The notes under the pieces: model-generated
Seen by the model: only the letters and a program-made list of their open reading frames with translations
Databases searched by the model: none
What the model was told of the DNA's origin: nothing
In this document: piece after piece, positions 45,333 to 54,882 of the stretch
Layout: each line of letters starts with the position of its first letter
Numbering within the stretch: position 1 is the first letter of the stretch
Program-made: the position numbers and the translations under genes
Source: Aquisalimonas sp. 2447
GTDB lineage: Bacteria > Pseudomonadota > Gammaproteobacteria > Nitrococcales > Aquisalimonadaceae
Direction: 5' to 3'
NCBI RefSeq assembly: GCF_012044895.1
Contig: NZ_CP050695.1
Location: 3,316,501 to 3,380,500, forward strand
DNA length: 64,000 nt

Positions 45333-45947
45333 ATGGGGTGGGTACAACGCGCGATGCTTCTGCTGGCCGTGCTGGCGGCGGCAATCCTGGCCGGCTGTGG
45401 CAGCACCGGCACCCCGATCGAGGACATGGACCGCCCCGAGATGGGCGACTACGTCATCGGCCCAGGGGACGCACTGCAGATCCACGTCCGGGACAACCCG
45501 GACCTCTCCGTGAGCCTCCCGGTACGTCCGGACGGAAAAGTGTCCGTGCCCATGGTGCGCGACGTCAGAGCTGCCGGAAAAACCACGTCGGAGCTGGCAG
45601 ACACCCTGGAAGAACAGCTCTCCGAGTTCATCCGGGACCCCATGGTCACGGTCATGGTCACGAGCTTCGTCGGCACCTACTCCGACCAGGTCCGCATCAT
45701 CGGCCAGGCGGTGCAGCCCCAGGCCATTCCCTACCGGGAGGGCATGACGGTGCTGGACGCCATCATCCAGGTGGGCGGGCTCACCCAGTTCGCCGCCGGC
45801 AACAGAACCCAGCTCGTGCGCGGTACCGGGGAGGACGCCCAGAAATACCGAATTCGCCTGAATGATCTGCTCAACGACGGCGACGTGAGCCAGAACCGGC
45901 CCCTGCGGCCCGGCGATATCCTGGTGATCCCGGAGGCATTCTTCTGA
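45333..45947 (+). CDS. Polysaccharide export lipoprotein (Wza-like), XrtA-associated
   Basis: Outer-membrane export channel component. The 204-residue protein begins with signal MLLLAVLAAAILAGC, lipidated Cys22. The polysaccharide-export domain spans about 38-120 (GDYVIGPGDALQIHVRDNPDLSVSLPVRPDGKVSVPMVRDVRAAGKT in blocks), then an SLBB-type domain (SDQVRIIGQAVQPQAIPYREGMTVLDAIIQVGG). GGGAG precedes the ATG. Shorter than E. coli Wza, as usual for the PEP-CTERM type. First gene of the export-chain length-kinase-barrel-exosortase series. Confidence 0.92.
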   Translation: MGWVQRAMLLLAVLAAAILAGCGSTGTPIEDMDRPEMGDYVIGPGDALQIHVRDNPDLSVSLPVRPDGKVSVPMVRDVRAAGKTTSELADTLEEQLSEFIRDPMVTVMVTSFVGTYSDQVRIIGQAVQPQAIPYREGMTVLDAIIQVGGLTQFAAGNRTQLVRGTGEDAQKYRIRLNDLLNDGDVSQNRPLRPGDILVIPEAFF

Positions 45948-46022
45948 CGCCCGCCGGGCCCGCGGGCTGCGGCGGCGTATAACGCTCGATGAAAGACATT
46001 CTTCAAGGAAGACCGCTTCACC

Positions 46023-47591
46023 ATGCATGAACTCTATCAATTCATCCTCGGCGAACTCCGCGGTGCCTGGCGCTTCCGCTGGTATGCCCTGGGTGTGGCC
46101 TGGCTCGTGGGCCTGGCCGGCGCCTTCGTCGTGCTCACCATGCCCGACGAATACCGGGTGGAGAGCCGCGTTCAAGTCAACACGGAATCCATGCTGCAGC
46201 CGCTGCTGGCGGATCTGGCCATTGAGCCCAACCTGCAGACGCGGCTCCAGGTGATGACGGCCACACTGCTCAGCCGCGAGAACCTGGAACGCATCGCCAA
46301 CGAGAACGATCTGCTGGTCCGCGCCCGCACGGCGGCGGACGAGGATCGCATCATCCGCAACCTTGGCAACAGCATCAGCATCAACCAGGGCCGGCGTGAC
46401 CAGGTTTACCGCATCTCCTACCAGTCCGATGACCCGAACCGCTCCCGGGGGGTGGTGCAGTCGGTGCTGGATCTGCTCATGGAAGAAGCGGCGGGCATGA
46501 CCATGCAGGACGCCACCAGCGCCACGGAGTTCCTGGAGCGGCAGGTGGAAGACTACGAGCGCCGCCTGCAGCGGGCGGAGGAACGGCTCGCCGAGTTCAA
46601 GCGCGAGAACGTGGGCATGCTGCCGGACCAGGGTGGTCGTGATTACTACCAGCGCCTGCGCGCCACGGAAGACCAGCTCGAGCAACTCGAATCCCAGAAG
46701 CGCACCGCAGAGCGGCGCGTCAACAGCATCGAGGAACAGCTCACCGCCCTGCGCACCGGTCAGGAACAACCGGACCCGGCAGCCAACCCCCAGGTCCAGG
46801 CCCTGGATGAGCAGATCCGCGAGGACCGCGACCGGCTGGACGAACTCCTGCTGCGCTACACCGAGCAACACCCGGACGTCCGCAACCTGGAAGCGCAGAT
46901 CGAGCGCCGGGAAGAGCGGCGCGAACAGCTCGTTGCCGAGGCCGGGGAAGGCAGCGAGAACCGCGCCATCGAGACCAACCCGGTGTTCCAGGAGCTGCAG
47001 ATCCGCCTCAACGACTGGCAGGGCGAGATCGCCGCCCTGGAGAGCCAGATCGAAGAGCAGAGGGATCGCAAGGAACGGCTACTGAGTCAGGTGGACGAGA
47101 TCACCGAGGTAGAGACTCGACTCAACGACCTCACCCGGAACTACAACGTCACGCGGGAACGCTACCAGACCCTGCTCGGGCGTCTGAGCACCGCGGAGAT
47201 GACCGCGGAAGCGGACTCCGGGGGCGGCATGAACATGCGCCTGGTGGACCCGCCTCGTACGCCACAGGAGCCGGATGGCCCGCCACGCGACCTCTACATG
47301 GTGGCGCTGCTGCCGGTGTCCTTCGGCGTGGGTGGCGGCTTCGCGTTCCTGCTCCACCAGATTCGCCCGGTGTTCCAGCGCCGCGATATGCTCGCCGAGA
47401 TCACCGGCCGCCCCGTCCTCGGCTCCGTCAGCCTGGTGATGACACGCCGGCAGAAGAGCATGAAGCTCGGCGCCATCACCGTCTTCGGCCTGGCTGCCAT
47501 GACCCTGGTGGCCGCCGCCGCGGGTGCCGCCATGTTCGCGGATGGGGGTGCCGAGTACGCTCAGCAGTTGGCAAGGAGGTTGCCGTTTTGA
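46023..47591 (+). CDS. Chain-length determinant protein (Wzz-like), XrtA-associated
   Basis: 522 residues. First membrane segment at about 20-40 (YALGVAWLVGLAGAFVVLTM), last near 420-440 and 485-505 (LYMVALLPVSFGVGGGFAFLL; AITVFGLAAMTLVAAAAGAAMF). Between them is a Wzz domain (YRVESRVQVNTESMLQPLL) and long coiled coils (VEDYERRLQRAEERLAEFK; RTAERRVNSIEEQLTALRTG; IEEQRDRKERLLSQVDEITEVE). The RLVDPPRTPQEPDGPPR segment before the last helices is the proline-rich Wzz motif. Controls polymer length together with the kinase, whose start overlaps its stop by 4 bp. Confidence 0.92.
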   Translation: MHELYQFILGELRGAWRFRWYALGVAWLVGLAGAFVVLTMPDEYRVESRVQVNTESMLQPLLADLAIEPNLQTRLQVMTATLLSRENLERIANENDLLVRARTAADEDRIIRNLGNSISINQGRRDQVYRISYQSDDPNRSRGVVQSVLDLLMEEAAGMTMQDATSATEFLERQVEDYERRLQRAEERLAEFKRENVGMLPDQGGRDYYQRLRATEDQLEQLESQKRTAERRVNSIEEQLTALRTGQEQPDPAANPQVQALDEQIREDRDRLDELLLRYTEQHPDVRNLEAQIERREERREQLVAEAGEGSENRAIETNPVFQELQIRLNDWQGEIAALESQIEEQRDRKERLLSQVDEITEVETRLNDLTRNYNVTRERYQTLLGRLSTAEMTAEADSGGGMNMRLVDPPRTPQEPDGPPRDLYMVALLPVSFGVGGGFAFLLHQIRPVFQRRDMLAEITGRPVLGSVSLVMTRRQKSMKLGAITVFGLAAMTLVAAAAGAAMFADGGAEYAQQLARRLPF

Positions 47592-48505
47592 GCACGATTG
47601 AACGGGCACTGAGCCGCAAGAAAAAGCGGGAACGCGACCAGCCTCACCAGGAGCGGGACGGCGCCGACGACAGCGGCGCCATGGGGCCGCCGAATGCGCC
47701 CCCCACCGGTGCGCCACCGACCAGCGACCGCAAGGACCTCATCGGTGTGGGCTTCGAGCCCCGCGGGCCGCTCCTGAAGGTGGACATCAACCAGCTTCGC
47801 CGGCAGAGCATGTACCCCACCGTGGCCATGGAAGACCGCATCGGCAACGAATACCGCCGCATCAAGCGGCCGCTGCTGGGCAACGCCACCGGCCGCGGCG
47901 TCATGCCGGTGGACCGCGGCAACCTCATCATGGTCACCAGCGCCATCCAGGGCGAGGGCAAGACGTTCACCTCCCTGAACCTGGCACTCAGCATCGCGCG
48001 GGATCCGGATTTCTCCGTCACACTGGTGGACGGCGACGTGGCCCGCGGCCACCTCACCCGCGTGCTGGGCGCCCAGAAGCACCACGGGCTGCTGGACCTG
48101 CTGGCCGATGAGAGCCTGAACCCCATGGATCTCATCATGCCCACCAACATCGAGTCCCTTTCCGTACTCACCGCCGGCAGCCGCCACGCGCTCAGCGAGG
48201 AGCTGCTCTCCAGCGAGCGCATGGGCCGGCTGGTGTCGCAACTAGCGGATCCGACGCCGCGACACATCATCCTGTTCGATTCCCCGCCCGTTCTGGCGGC
48301 GCCGGACGCGGTCACCCTCTCCCACCACATGGGCCAGGTGGTGGTGGTGGTTAAGTCCTCGTCCACCCTGCGCCACCAGGTCACCACGGCCTTGGATCAG
48401 CTGGACCCTGACAAGGCCATCAACATGGTGCTGAACCAGGCCCTGGGGGGCATGGGTGGCGACGATTACGGCGGCTACTACGGCTACGGCGACAACGAAA
48501 ACTAA
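47588..48505 (+). CDS. Tyrosine-protein kinase (BY-kinase), XrtA-associated
   Basis: 305 residues, cytoplasmic partner of the chain-length protein. Walker A is MVTSAIQGEGKTFTSLNLALS, the A' motif VTLVDGDVARGHLTRVLG, and Walker B HIILFDSPPVLAAPDAV. The C-terminal tail is tyrosine-rich (DDYGGYYGYGDNEN), the autophosphorylation cluster of BY-kinases. An N-terminal charged segment (STIERALSRKKKRERDQ) is typical of the XrtA type. TTG start, overlapping the upstream gene by 4 bp. Confidence 0.92.
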   Translation: MSTIERALSRKKKRERDQPHQERDGADDSGAMGPPNAPPTGAPPTSDRKDLIGVGFEPRGPLLKVDINQLRRQSMYPTVAMEDRIGNEYRRIKRPLLGNATGRGVMPVDRGNLIMVTSAIQGEGKTFTSLNLALSIARDPDFSVTLVDGDVARGHLTRVLGAQKHHGLLDLLADESLNPMDLIMPTNIESLSVLTAGSRHALSEELLSSERMGRLVSQLADPTPRHIILFDSPPVLAAPDAVTLSHHMGQVVVVVKSSSTLRHQVTTALDQLDPDKAINMVLNQALGGMGGDDYGGYYGYGDNEN

Positions 48506-48520
48506 AGGATCCGGAGTGGC

Positions 48521-50071
48521 ATGGGCGCCAGCGCAGCAAACAGGAGCAAGGTCTGCCGTTACGCGGCCGCCTCGGTGGCCGCCGCCGGCCTTGTCCTGGC
48601 GCTGACACAACCGGCATACACCCAGGCCCGCACCGAACTCCAGGGCGCGCTCGCCGGGGAACAGGACGTCCCCCAGACCCTGGCCGGCTGCAGCCTGCCG
48701 CTCCCCGGCGGACGGGACCGCGACAGCGGCCTCGCCGGCCAGTACATCAGTGATCGCCAGGGCCAGCCCTACCTGTTCGCCCCGTCACTCACCGCCCGGC
48801 AGACCTACAGCGACAACGTCACCCTGGCCCCGGAGGGCGAGGAAGAGTCCGACCACATCAGCCAGCTCATCCCGGCGTTCAGCTTCTGCCAGATTCGCCA
48901 ACGCACGCGCACGCAGGTGGACTACCAGGCCCAGCTCCTCCACTACTGGGAGGACTCGGACCGCAACGACGTCTACCATTACGCCAATGTGGACAACACG
49001 ACGACGCTGATGCAGGACTTCCTGTTCCTCGACCTGGGCGCCCGCTACGACCAGCAGCCCACAACCATCAGCGGCGTGCTCACCGGCGACAACGAACTGG
49101 TCACCGGGGACCGACAGGACACCACCACCCTGCGCGCCAGCCCCTACGCGTTCCAGAGCCTCGGCCCCGTTGGCGACTCGGTGACCCGCTACGAATTCCG
49201 GCGCACCATGTACGACGAGGACGCCCGGGACACCACACGCCACATCGGCAGCTTCAACGTGACCAGCCCCGGCGCCGCGGATCCACTCTCCTGGCAGGGC
49301 AACGTCCGCACCGAGCGCGTCACGCGGGACGACATCGACGACGCCACCTACTTCGACGACGGCTTCATCGAGCTGGGCTACCGCGCCATCGGCCGCCTCA
49401 CCCTGCTCGCCCGCGGCGGGCTGGAGACGGTGAACCGCGCCGACGGCAGAGACCGCTTCGGCAACGAATACTGGGAAGCCGGTTTCCGCTGGAGCGATGA
49501 GCGCACCAGCGTGGAGGCCCGCTACGGCGAACGCTTCTTCGGCGACACCTACTTCGCCGCCATCAGCCGTCGCGGTGGGAGCTTCACAGCGCGGCTCGAC
49601 TACCGCGAAACCCAGGAAATCCCGGACCGCATCGGCGCAGGCGTGCCCGATATTCCTCCGGGTCTGGAAAACTTTATCGATATACCCGAGCCCGAGCTCA
49701 CGATCAGCAAACGCCTCACCGCCTCCGGCACGTACGAAACAGGCTTGTCGACCTTCCGCGTCACCGCCTTCGACGACCGCCGCGAGCTGGTGGTCTCCGG
49801 CGACGAGCGCCGCCGCTACGGCGCCGACGCCTCCTGGCGCTGGAGCTTCGCCCCCAGAACAACACTCACCCCCAGACTCACCTGGGAACGCATCGACGAC
49901 CGCGACGGCCAGATCGACACCCTACGCGGCGCCCGCCTCAGCGTCGCCAGAATGCTCGACCGCCACACCCAAGCCGGCGCCACCATCCGCCGCCAGGACA
50001 GAACATCCGACATCGCTGATCAAGAATACGTAGAAAACGCCATCACCCTGGAACTAACCAGATTGTTCTAA
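48521..50071 (+). CDS. Outer-membrane beta-barrel protein of the PEP-CTERM/XrtA system
   Basis: 516 residues with signal peptide (YAAASVAAAGLVLALTQPAYTQA). The rest is alternating beta-strands rich in aromatic and charged residues (LTARQTYSDNVTLAPEGEEESDH; TQVDYQAQLLHYWEDSDRND; WEAGFRWSDERTSVEARYGERF; RLTPRLTWERIDDRDG-like), ending EYVENAITLELTRLF with terminal Phe, the BAM recognition signal of outer-membrane barrels. Length and position match the TIGR03016-type proteins of XrtA loci. Probably part of polymer export or anchoring, not proven. Confidence 0.85.
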   Translation: MGASAANRSKVCRYAAASVAAAGLVLALTQPAYTQARTELQGALAGEQDVPQTLAGCSLPLPGGRDRDSGLAGQYISDRQGQPYLFAPSLTARQTYSDNVTLAPEGEEESDHISQLIPAFSFCQIRQRTRTQVDYQAQLLHYWEDSDRNDVYHYANVDNTTTLMQDFLFLDLGARYDQQPTTISGVLTGDNELVTGDRQDTTTLRASPYAFQSLGPVGDSVTRYEFRRTMYDEDARDTTRHIGSFNVTSPGAADPLSWQGNVRTERVTRDDIDDATYFDDGFIELGYRAIGRLTLLARGGLETVNRADGRDRFGNEYWEAGFRWSDERTSVEARYGERFFGDTYFAAISRRGGSFTARLDYRETQEIPDRIGAGVPDIPPGLENFIDIPEPELTISKRLTASGTYETGLSTFRVTAFDDRRELVVSGDERRRYGADASWRWSFAPRTTLTPRLTWERIDDRDGQIDTLRGARLSVARMLDRHTQAGATIRRQDRTSDIADQEYVENAITLELTRLF

Positions 50072-50072
50072 C

Positions 50073-50137
50073 GTAGGGTGCATCTTGATGCACCGAATGA
50101 ATGTATAACCAATGTGGGAGCGGCGTAAGCCGCGATA
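50073..50137. repeat. GTGCATC-family and GGGAGCGGC-family palindromes
   Basis: GTAGGGTGCATCTTGATGCACC at 50073-50094 begins 2 bp after the barrel stop, followed by TGTGGGAGCGGCGTAAGCCGCGATA at 50113-50137, ending 16 bp before the exosortase start. These hairpins separate two genes of one apparent operon. Confidence 0.75.
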
Positions 50138-50153
50138 AAACGACCCGGAAATC

Positions 50154-51662
50154 ATGGCCACAACCCAAACCACAATCCGCCAAACCCTCCTCCGCGCCGA
50201 CATCCCCATCATCGCCGCGGCCCTGGCCCTCGTGGTTGCAACGGTCTACTTCCCCGTCTCCGTCATGGTCAACCGTTGGTTCGTCTTCGACGAAGCCTAC
50301 TCCCACGGCCTCTTCGTCGCCGGCGCGGCGCTTTTCCTCATGTACCGAGTCCTCCGCAGCCACCACTTCCCACTCAACCCGAGCTACCTGGGCATCGCCC
50401 TGGCCGCCCTGTCCTCCGTCGCCATCGCCATGGCCAACGTGGTCAACGTCCTCATCCTCCAACAACTGGGGGCAGTGTTCCTCTGGTGGGCCATCATCGT
50501 CGCACTGCTGGGCTGGCGCGCCGGCTGGCACCTGGCCATCCCCATCGGTTTTATCTACTACGCCGTACCCATCTGGGACTACCTCACCGACCCCCTGGTG
50601 CACCTGGCCGTGGTGGTGAATGAATTCCTGCTGGGCTTCCGAGGCATCCACTTCCAGGTGGACGGCGTGTTCATCCGCCTGCTGGACGTGGGCACCTTCG
50701 AGGTGGCCGGCGGCTGCTCCGGCCTGCGCTACCTAGTGGTGGCGCTGACCCTCTCCACCCTGTTCAGCGCCCTGAACTTCAGCCGCATCCGCGAGTGGAT
50801 CGCCCTGCACGCCACGGCCATCATCATGGCCCTGCTGGTGAACTGGATCCGCATCTTCGTCATCATCCTCATGGGCTACGAGACGAACATGCAGACCGGC
50901 CTCATCGACGATCATGAGTTCTTCGGCTGGGTGCTGTTCGTCATCGCCCTGGTGCCGTTTTTCTACGTGGCGAACAGGCTGATGAACCGCTCCCCGGAGC
51001 CAACACCCAGCCAGGGCATCGTCACCGGCCGCGGCAGCGCTGGCGCGAGCAAGGCCGCCCTCGCCTCCGTCGCCACCATCGCCCTGGTCGCCGGCCCGGC
51101 CCTGTACGCAGCAGCGCCCAGCATCGCCGGCACGCAGCAAACAATCAGCCTGCCCGACACCCTCGGTGACTGGCAGCGCACCGACGAGAGCTTCCGGGTG
51201 AGTTGGGAACCCACCATGCGCCGCGCCGACCAGGTTCTCCGGGCGCCCTACCGCACCGATAGCGGCAACCCGGAAGTGGTCAATGTCGGCATCTGGCACT
51301 ACCGGAACCAGACTCAGGGCAGTGAACTCGTTCAACACCAAAACCGGCTGGTTGACAACCACGAATGGCGTGTACTGGAGCGCCGACCCGCGGGCGTGGA
51401 CGGCTGGCAGACAATGGTGCTAGAACACCGCCGACAAGGCGAAGTACGAGCCATCAAATACGGCTACTCGGTCGCGGGCGAATGGACCGACAGCCAAGTG
51501 ATGGTCAAAGCGTTGATGCTGCGCGGTACGCTGCAGGGCCGGCGAGATGGCACGCTCGTCGCGATTGAGGTGCCATGCAGCGATATCACCTGCACGGACG
51601 CTGCTGAAAATCTAGTTTCATCTTCCCAAGAACTCTTGGCAGCGCTTGAGAAAACGCTCTGA
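50154..51662 (+). CDS. xrtA: Exosortase A with fused EpsI domain
   Basis: Membrane transpeptidase-like enzyme that processes PEP-CTERM proteins. The protein has 502 residues. Eight or so membrane segments fill about 15-300. The exosortase active site is complete: Cys188 in FEVAGGCSGLRYLVVAL, Arg233 in LLVNWIRIFVIILMGY, and His254 in DDHEFFGWVLF. The C-terminal 190 residues are a soluble EpsI-like domain (LGDWQRTDESFRVSWEPTMRRADQVL...VNVGIWHYRNQTQGSELV). The fusion is the standard XrtA form. No PEP-CTERM substrate protein was seen in the window. Confidence 0.95.
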   Translation: MATTQTTIRQTLLRADIPIIAAALALVVATVYFPVSVMVNRWFVFDEAYSHGLFVAGAALFLMYRVLRSHHFPLNPSYLGIALAALSSVAIAMANVVNVLILQQLGAVFLWWAIIVALLGWRAGWHLAIPIGFIYYAVPIWDYLTDPLVHLAVVVNEFLLGFRGIHFQVDGVFIRLLDVGTFEVAGGCSGLRYLVVALTLSTLFSALNFSRIREWIALHATAIIMALLVNWIRIFVIILMGYETNMQTGLIDDHEFFGWVLFVIALVPFFYVANRLMNRSPEPTPSQGIVTGRGSAGASKAALASVATIALVAGPALYAAAPSIAGTQQTISLPDTLGDWQRTDESFRVSWEPTMRRADQVLRAPYRTDSGNPEVVNVGIWHYRNQTQGSELVQHQNRLVDNHEWRVLERRPAGVDGWQTMVLEHRRQGEVRAIKYGYSVAGEWTDSQVMVKALMLRGTLQGRRDGTLVAIEVPCSDITCTDAAENLVSSSQELLAALEKTL

Positions 51663-51840
51663 GCGGTCAAGACCGAGCGTGTGCGTGTACGTCTTTACCT
51701 GCTCCCCTGGCAAACACGCCTTCGGTTCTGGCCGCGCCAACCATATATGACGGTTTCATATACGCAAATACTATTCAGAAGCTAACATCCATAAGCACGT
51801 CCCGCTTCAAGCGGTGTGAACAAGAGAGAGCCATTCATAC

Positions 51841-52728
51841 ATGAAACAAGATCCCATATTCATTGTTGGTACTGGCCGTTGCGGCAGCACAATGTTCCAT
51901 GACGTGCTGAGTCATCACGGTGATCTGGGATGGTTATCGAATATCGTGGCAAAGAAGCCCGGTCGACCAGGGATCAATGCCATGCTGAACCGGACGCTGG
52001 ATGTCCCAGGTGCTGCACGAGTCCTACGCAGGGTATTCCGACCTTCGGAGCCGTACGTCTTCTGGGAGCGCTATTGCAAGGGTTTTTCCAGGCCGTACAG
52101 GGATCTTTTCGAGCACGACGTTATACCAGGAAATATCCCTAACATCCGTGCCGCCTTTAACAGCGCCATCCCTGACACTAAGATTCCAGTCGCTAAGATC
52201 ACCGGCTGGCCTCGCGTTCGCTACCTCAAAGAAATTTTTCCAGGCGCCAAGTTTGTTCACATTGTCCGTGACGGACGGGCGGTGGTGAACTCCGTACTCC
52301 AAGCCCCCTACTTCGACGGTTGGACGGGTCCGGAGCAATGGGCCCGAGGCTACTTAGATGGACGGCAGAGGCAGGCATGGCTAGATGCTGGGGAATCATT
52401 CGTTGTTCTCGCGGCGATAGGCTGGGAGAACCGCATACGGGCGTTTCAGGAAATTCGCAGGCTAATGCCGGACTCCGATTATCTGGAGTTCAGGTAAGAA
52501 GACTTCTGCGATGACCCACGGAGAGTGTCAGAACACGCCCTCAACTTTCTCGGGCTTATGGAATCGCCCAAAACGGAGGGGTTCCTATCAAGCATGGAGA
52601 AATTCCGCATCTCCAGCAAGAACGAGAAATGGCGAAGCGATATGAGCGAACAACAAAAGATTGATCTTAACCGTTATCTCGCTCCACTACTGGAAGAGTA
52701 TGGGTACACCCCCGAGACGCAAGAGTAA
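51841..52728 (+). pseudogene. Sulfotransferase gene with in-frame stop
   Basis: PAPS-dependent sulfotransferase family. P-loop-like 5'-PSB motif PIFIVGTGRCGSTMFHDVL, 3'-phosphate motif KFVHIVRDGRAVVNSVL, then EFR-stop-EDFCDDPRR. TAA at 52495-52497 stands where the family has Tyr (R-Y-E-D-L). The same frame continues without change to the natural stop at 52728 (VSEHALNFLGLM...YGYTPETQE). One base change would restore a 295-residue protein. GC is lower than in the EPS core. Present product would be a 218-residue truncated protein; function is doubtful. Confidence 0.88.
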
Positions 52729-52818
52729 ATTGATACACATTGAGATTTTCCAAGTTGGCAATTTATCGCCCCCATTCGGCGACCCACGTCGATCAACCCA
52801 TTAGGGAAAAGCGACATT

Positions 52819-53649
52819 ATGGCTACATATGCGAAACCAACATTCCTCTGCATCGGTATCCAGAAAGCGGGTACATCTTGGCTTTATCGCATGGTCGATC
52901 AGCACCCGAAGGTCTGCACGAGTAATCCGAAGGAGCTTCACTTCTTCAACCGTCACTACCACAAGGGCGTAAACTGGTATCTATCTCATTTCTCCTGTGA
53001 CGACAACACCAAGGCGGCGGGCGAGTTCACGCCTGACTATCTCTGGGTGCGCGACGAACACAAAGACGAGCGCGGGTTCGAAGCAACACCGAACATTCCG
53101 GCGCGGGTTGCCGACGTATGCCCTGACGCACATTTCATCGCGATTCTGCGGGATCCGGTCACCCGAGCCGTCTCATCCTATTTCCACCACATTGGCGCCA
53201 ACCGGGTTAGCCCCAACCGACGTCTCAGCGAAGTCGGAGATCAGTGGGGCATCCTCTCCATGGGCCATTACGCTGACAACCTGGAACGCTGGTTCGAGTA
53301 TTTCCCAAGAGAGCGCTTCCAGGTGCTCATCTACGAGGAGGATCTGAGCGGCGATGCCCGGCGTGAGACCCTGAAGCGGGTCTTTACACACATCGGCGTC
53401 GATTCGGAATTCCAGCCCGGCCAGCTTGACGAGCGATACAACAAGCGCCGTTCACATTTCGACTACCGGCTAGCGCGCTTATCCGGTCGGCTGCAGCGCC
53501 TGGCACGGCAGTACACCCCTGGCTTCGTTAAAGAGAGCTCATTCTGGGACATCCCCGTGTCTGAGGACGAAATAGAGGAACTACGCCGCTACTACACGCC
53601 CCACAATCGGCGCCTTGCCGAGCTTCTCAAACGAGATATGCCCTGGTAG
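52819..53649 (+). CDS. Sulfotransferase (heparan N-sulfotransferase-like)
   Basis: 276 residues. 5'-PSB loop FLCIGIQKAGTSWLYRMVDQHP with catalytic-type Lys, NPKELHFFN, AGEFTPDYLW, and 3'-PB FIAILRDPVTRAVSSYFHH. RERFQVLIYEEDL follows and the C-terminal helix contains RRYYTPHNRRLAELL. Typical of bacterial Sulfotransfer_1/heparan-type enzymes in polysaccharide loci, sulfating sugar hydroxyls or amines with PAPS. Intact. It follows the disrupted sulfotransferase by 90 bp. Confidence 0.9.
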   Translation: MATYAKPTFLCIGIQKAGTSWLYRMVDQHPKVCTSNPKELHFFNRHYHKGVNWYLSHFSCDDNTKAAGEFTPDYLWVRDEHKDERGFEATPNIPARVADVCPDAHFIAILRDPVTRAVSSYFHHIGANRVSPNRRLSEVGDQWGILSMGHYADNLERWFEYFPRERFQVLIYEEDLSGDARRETLKRVFTHIGVDSEFQPGQLDERYNKRRSHFDYRLARLSGRLQRLARQYTPGFVKESSFWDIPVSEDEIEELRRYYTPHNRRLAELLKRDMPW

Positions 53650-53688
53650 CTCACTCGTGTGTCTGATCTGGAGGTTGGAAGCGAACAG

Positions 53689-54882
53689 CTATTGAGACCT
53701 TTCGAAGTCGACAGGCGATTCACTTGCTGCCTGACGCAACCGAAAGTTTTCTGCCGACAACCGATCCACCGTCTCGTTGAGTTCATCAACGGAGTCCCGG
53801 AGGTCGTGTACGGAGGAATGCGATAAGCTATAGGACTGCGCCCGTGCCACGGCAAGCAGGCGTCGGCGCATCGGGCGCGGAAACAGCACCTGCCGAAACA
53901 CCTGCATGAGTCCCTTTCGCCAGCCATAAAGAGTCCGGAACAAAAAGGCGTGCCCCGGAGATTCAAGCGCCCGAAAAAAATAACGTACGTCACGGGAAAT
54001 ACTTCCCGGTCTCCGGAGCAAAGCATGCCCCTCGCCCCCAAGACGCTGCATAAACTTCTTCAGCTCTTCCTCCATGGCCGGCCGGTACTCAGGGGCCAGT
54101 TGGAAATAAGCACTGCGGATAAAACCCAGTGCAAACGGATACCATGCCGGCAACAGGCCTTTTGGATCTTCCAAGTCTTGGATATCCTCACGGATTGCCT
54201 CCATGACATGAATCACCTGGATGAATCTTGGCCCGATGGTGCCGGTAACGGAATTCGCGTGCACACGGTAATGATACAGGGGCTCCGGTACCACGCTCAC
54301 CCACTCCGCTAGTGACATTGTCTTCCAGTGAAAGATCAAGTCCGCCTTGGTGTAGAACTCTTCACGGAACCTTAGGCCATACCGGCGCAAAAAATCCGTG
54401 CGGTAAAGCTTCATCCACACGTAGCCGTAAGCCATAGGGAAGCCGTTACTTCGCTCCCCGCGCCGCCAAGCGCGGAGATTCCATCGGCGGACGTCGGGTG
54501 ACCTATAGGGACCGCTCAGGTAGTCCCAGCCCACCAGCGTAATATCCGCACTGTCTGTCTCGGCACGGTGAACAAGTCGCTCGACAAACTCAGAAGCCAC
54601 CACATCGTCGCAGTCGACGGAGAGCATGTACTTACCACGTACTAGCTCCAGGCCCACATTGCGAGTAGGGTACTGTCCCCGGTTTTTCTGATGCAGCACA
54701 CGAACCCGCTGATCCCTAGCTGCGTAGCGCTCAAGGATCTCGCCGGAGGCATCGGTCGAGCCATCATCGATGCAAATGAGCTCGAAATCCGTGAACGTCT
54801 GCGCCAACACGGAGTCAAGGCACGCCTGTAAGATATCCTGCACGTTGAAGACAGGCATTACGATTGAAACGAGAGGTTTCAT
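53689..54882 (-). CDS. Family 2 glycosyltransferase
   Basis: 397 residues. GT-A fold at the N-terminus: PLVSIVMPVFNVQDILQACLDSVLAQTFTDFELICIDDGSTDASG (in blocks), QKNRGQYPTRNVGLELVRG, and the metal-binding acidic motif SVDCDDVVASEF. The C-terminal part is helical with basic residues and ends in a coiled coil (SVHDLRDSVDELNETVDRLSAENFRLRQ). ATG 54880-54882 matches the family start; upstream frame excluded. Transfers a sugar from a nucleotide donor to the growing repeat unit. On the minus strand, convergent with the sulfotransferase. Confidence 0.9.
   Translation of the reverse strand: MKPLVSIVMPVFNVQDILQACLDSVLAQTFTDFELICIDDGSTDASGEILERYAARDQRVRVLHQKNRGQYPTRNVGLELVRGKYMLSVDCDDVVASEFVERLVHRAETDSADITLVGWDYLSGPYRSPDVRRWNLRAWRRGERSNGFPMAYGYVWMKLYRTDFLRRYGLRFREEFYTKADLIFHWKTMSLAEWVSVVPEPLYHYRVHANSVTGTIGPRFIQVIHVMEAIREDIQDLEDPKGLLPAWYPFALGFIRSAYFQLAPEYRPAMEEELKKFMQRLGGEGHALLRRPGSISRDVRYFFRALESPGHAFLFRTLYGWRKGLMQVFRQVLFPRPMRRRLLAVARAQSYSLSHSSVHDLRDSVDELNETVDRLSAENFRLRQAASESPVDFERSQ

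Noticed and set aside
51663-51700. Terminator after xrtA
   Set aside because: A CGGTC-AA-GACCG stem exists but is short and has no T-run, so it is not convincing.
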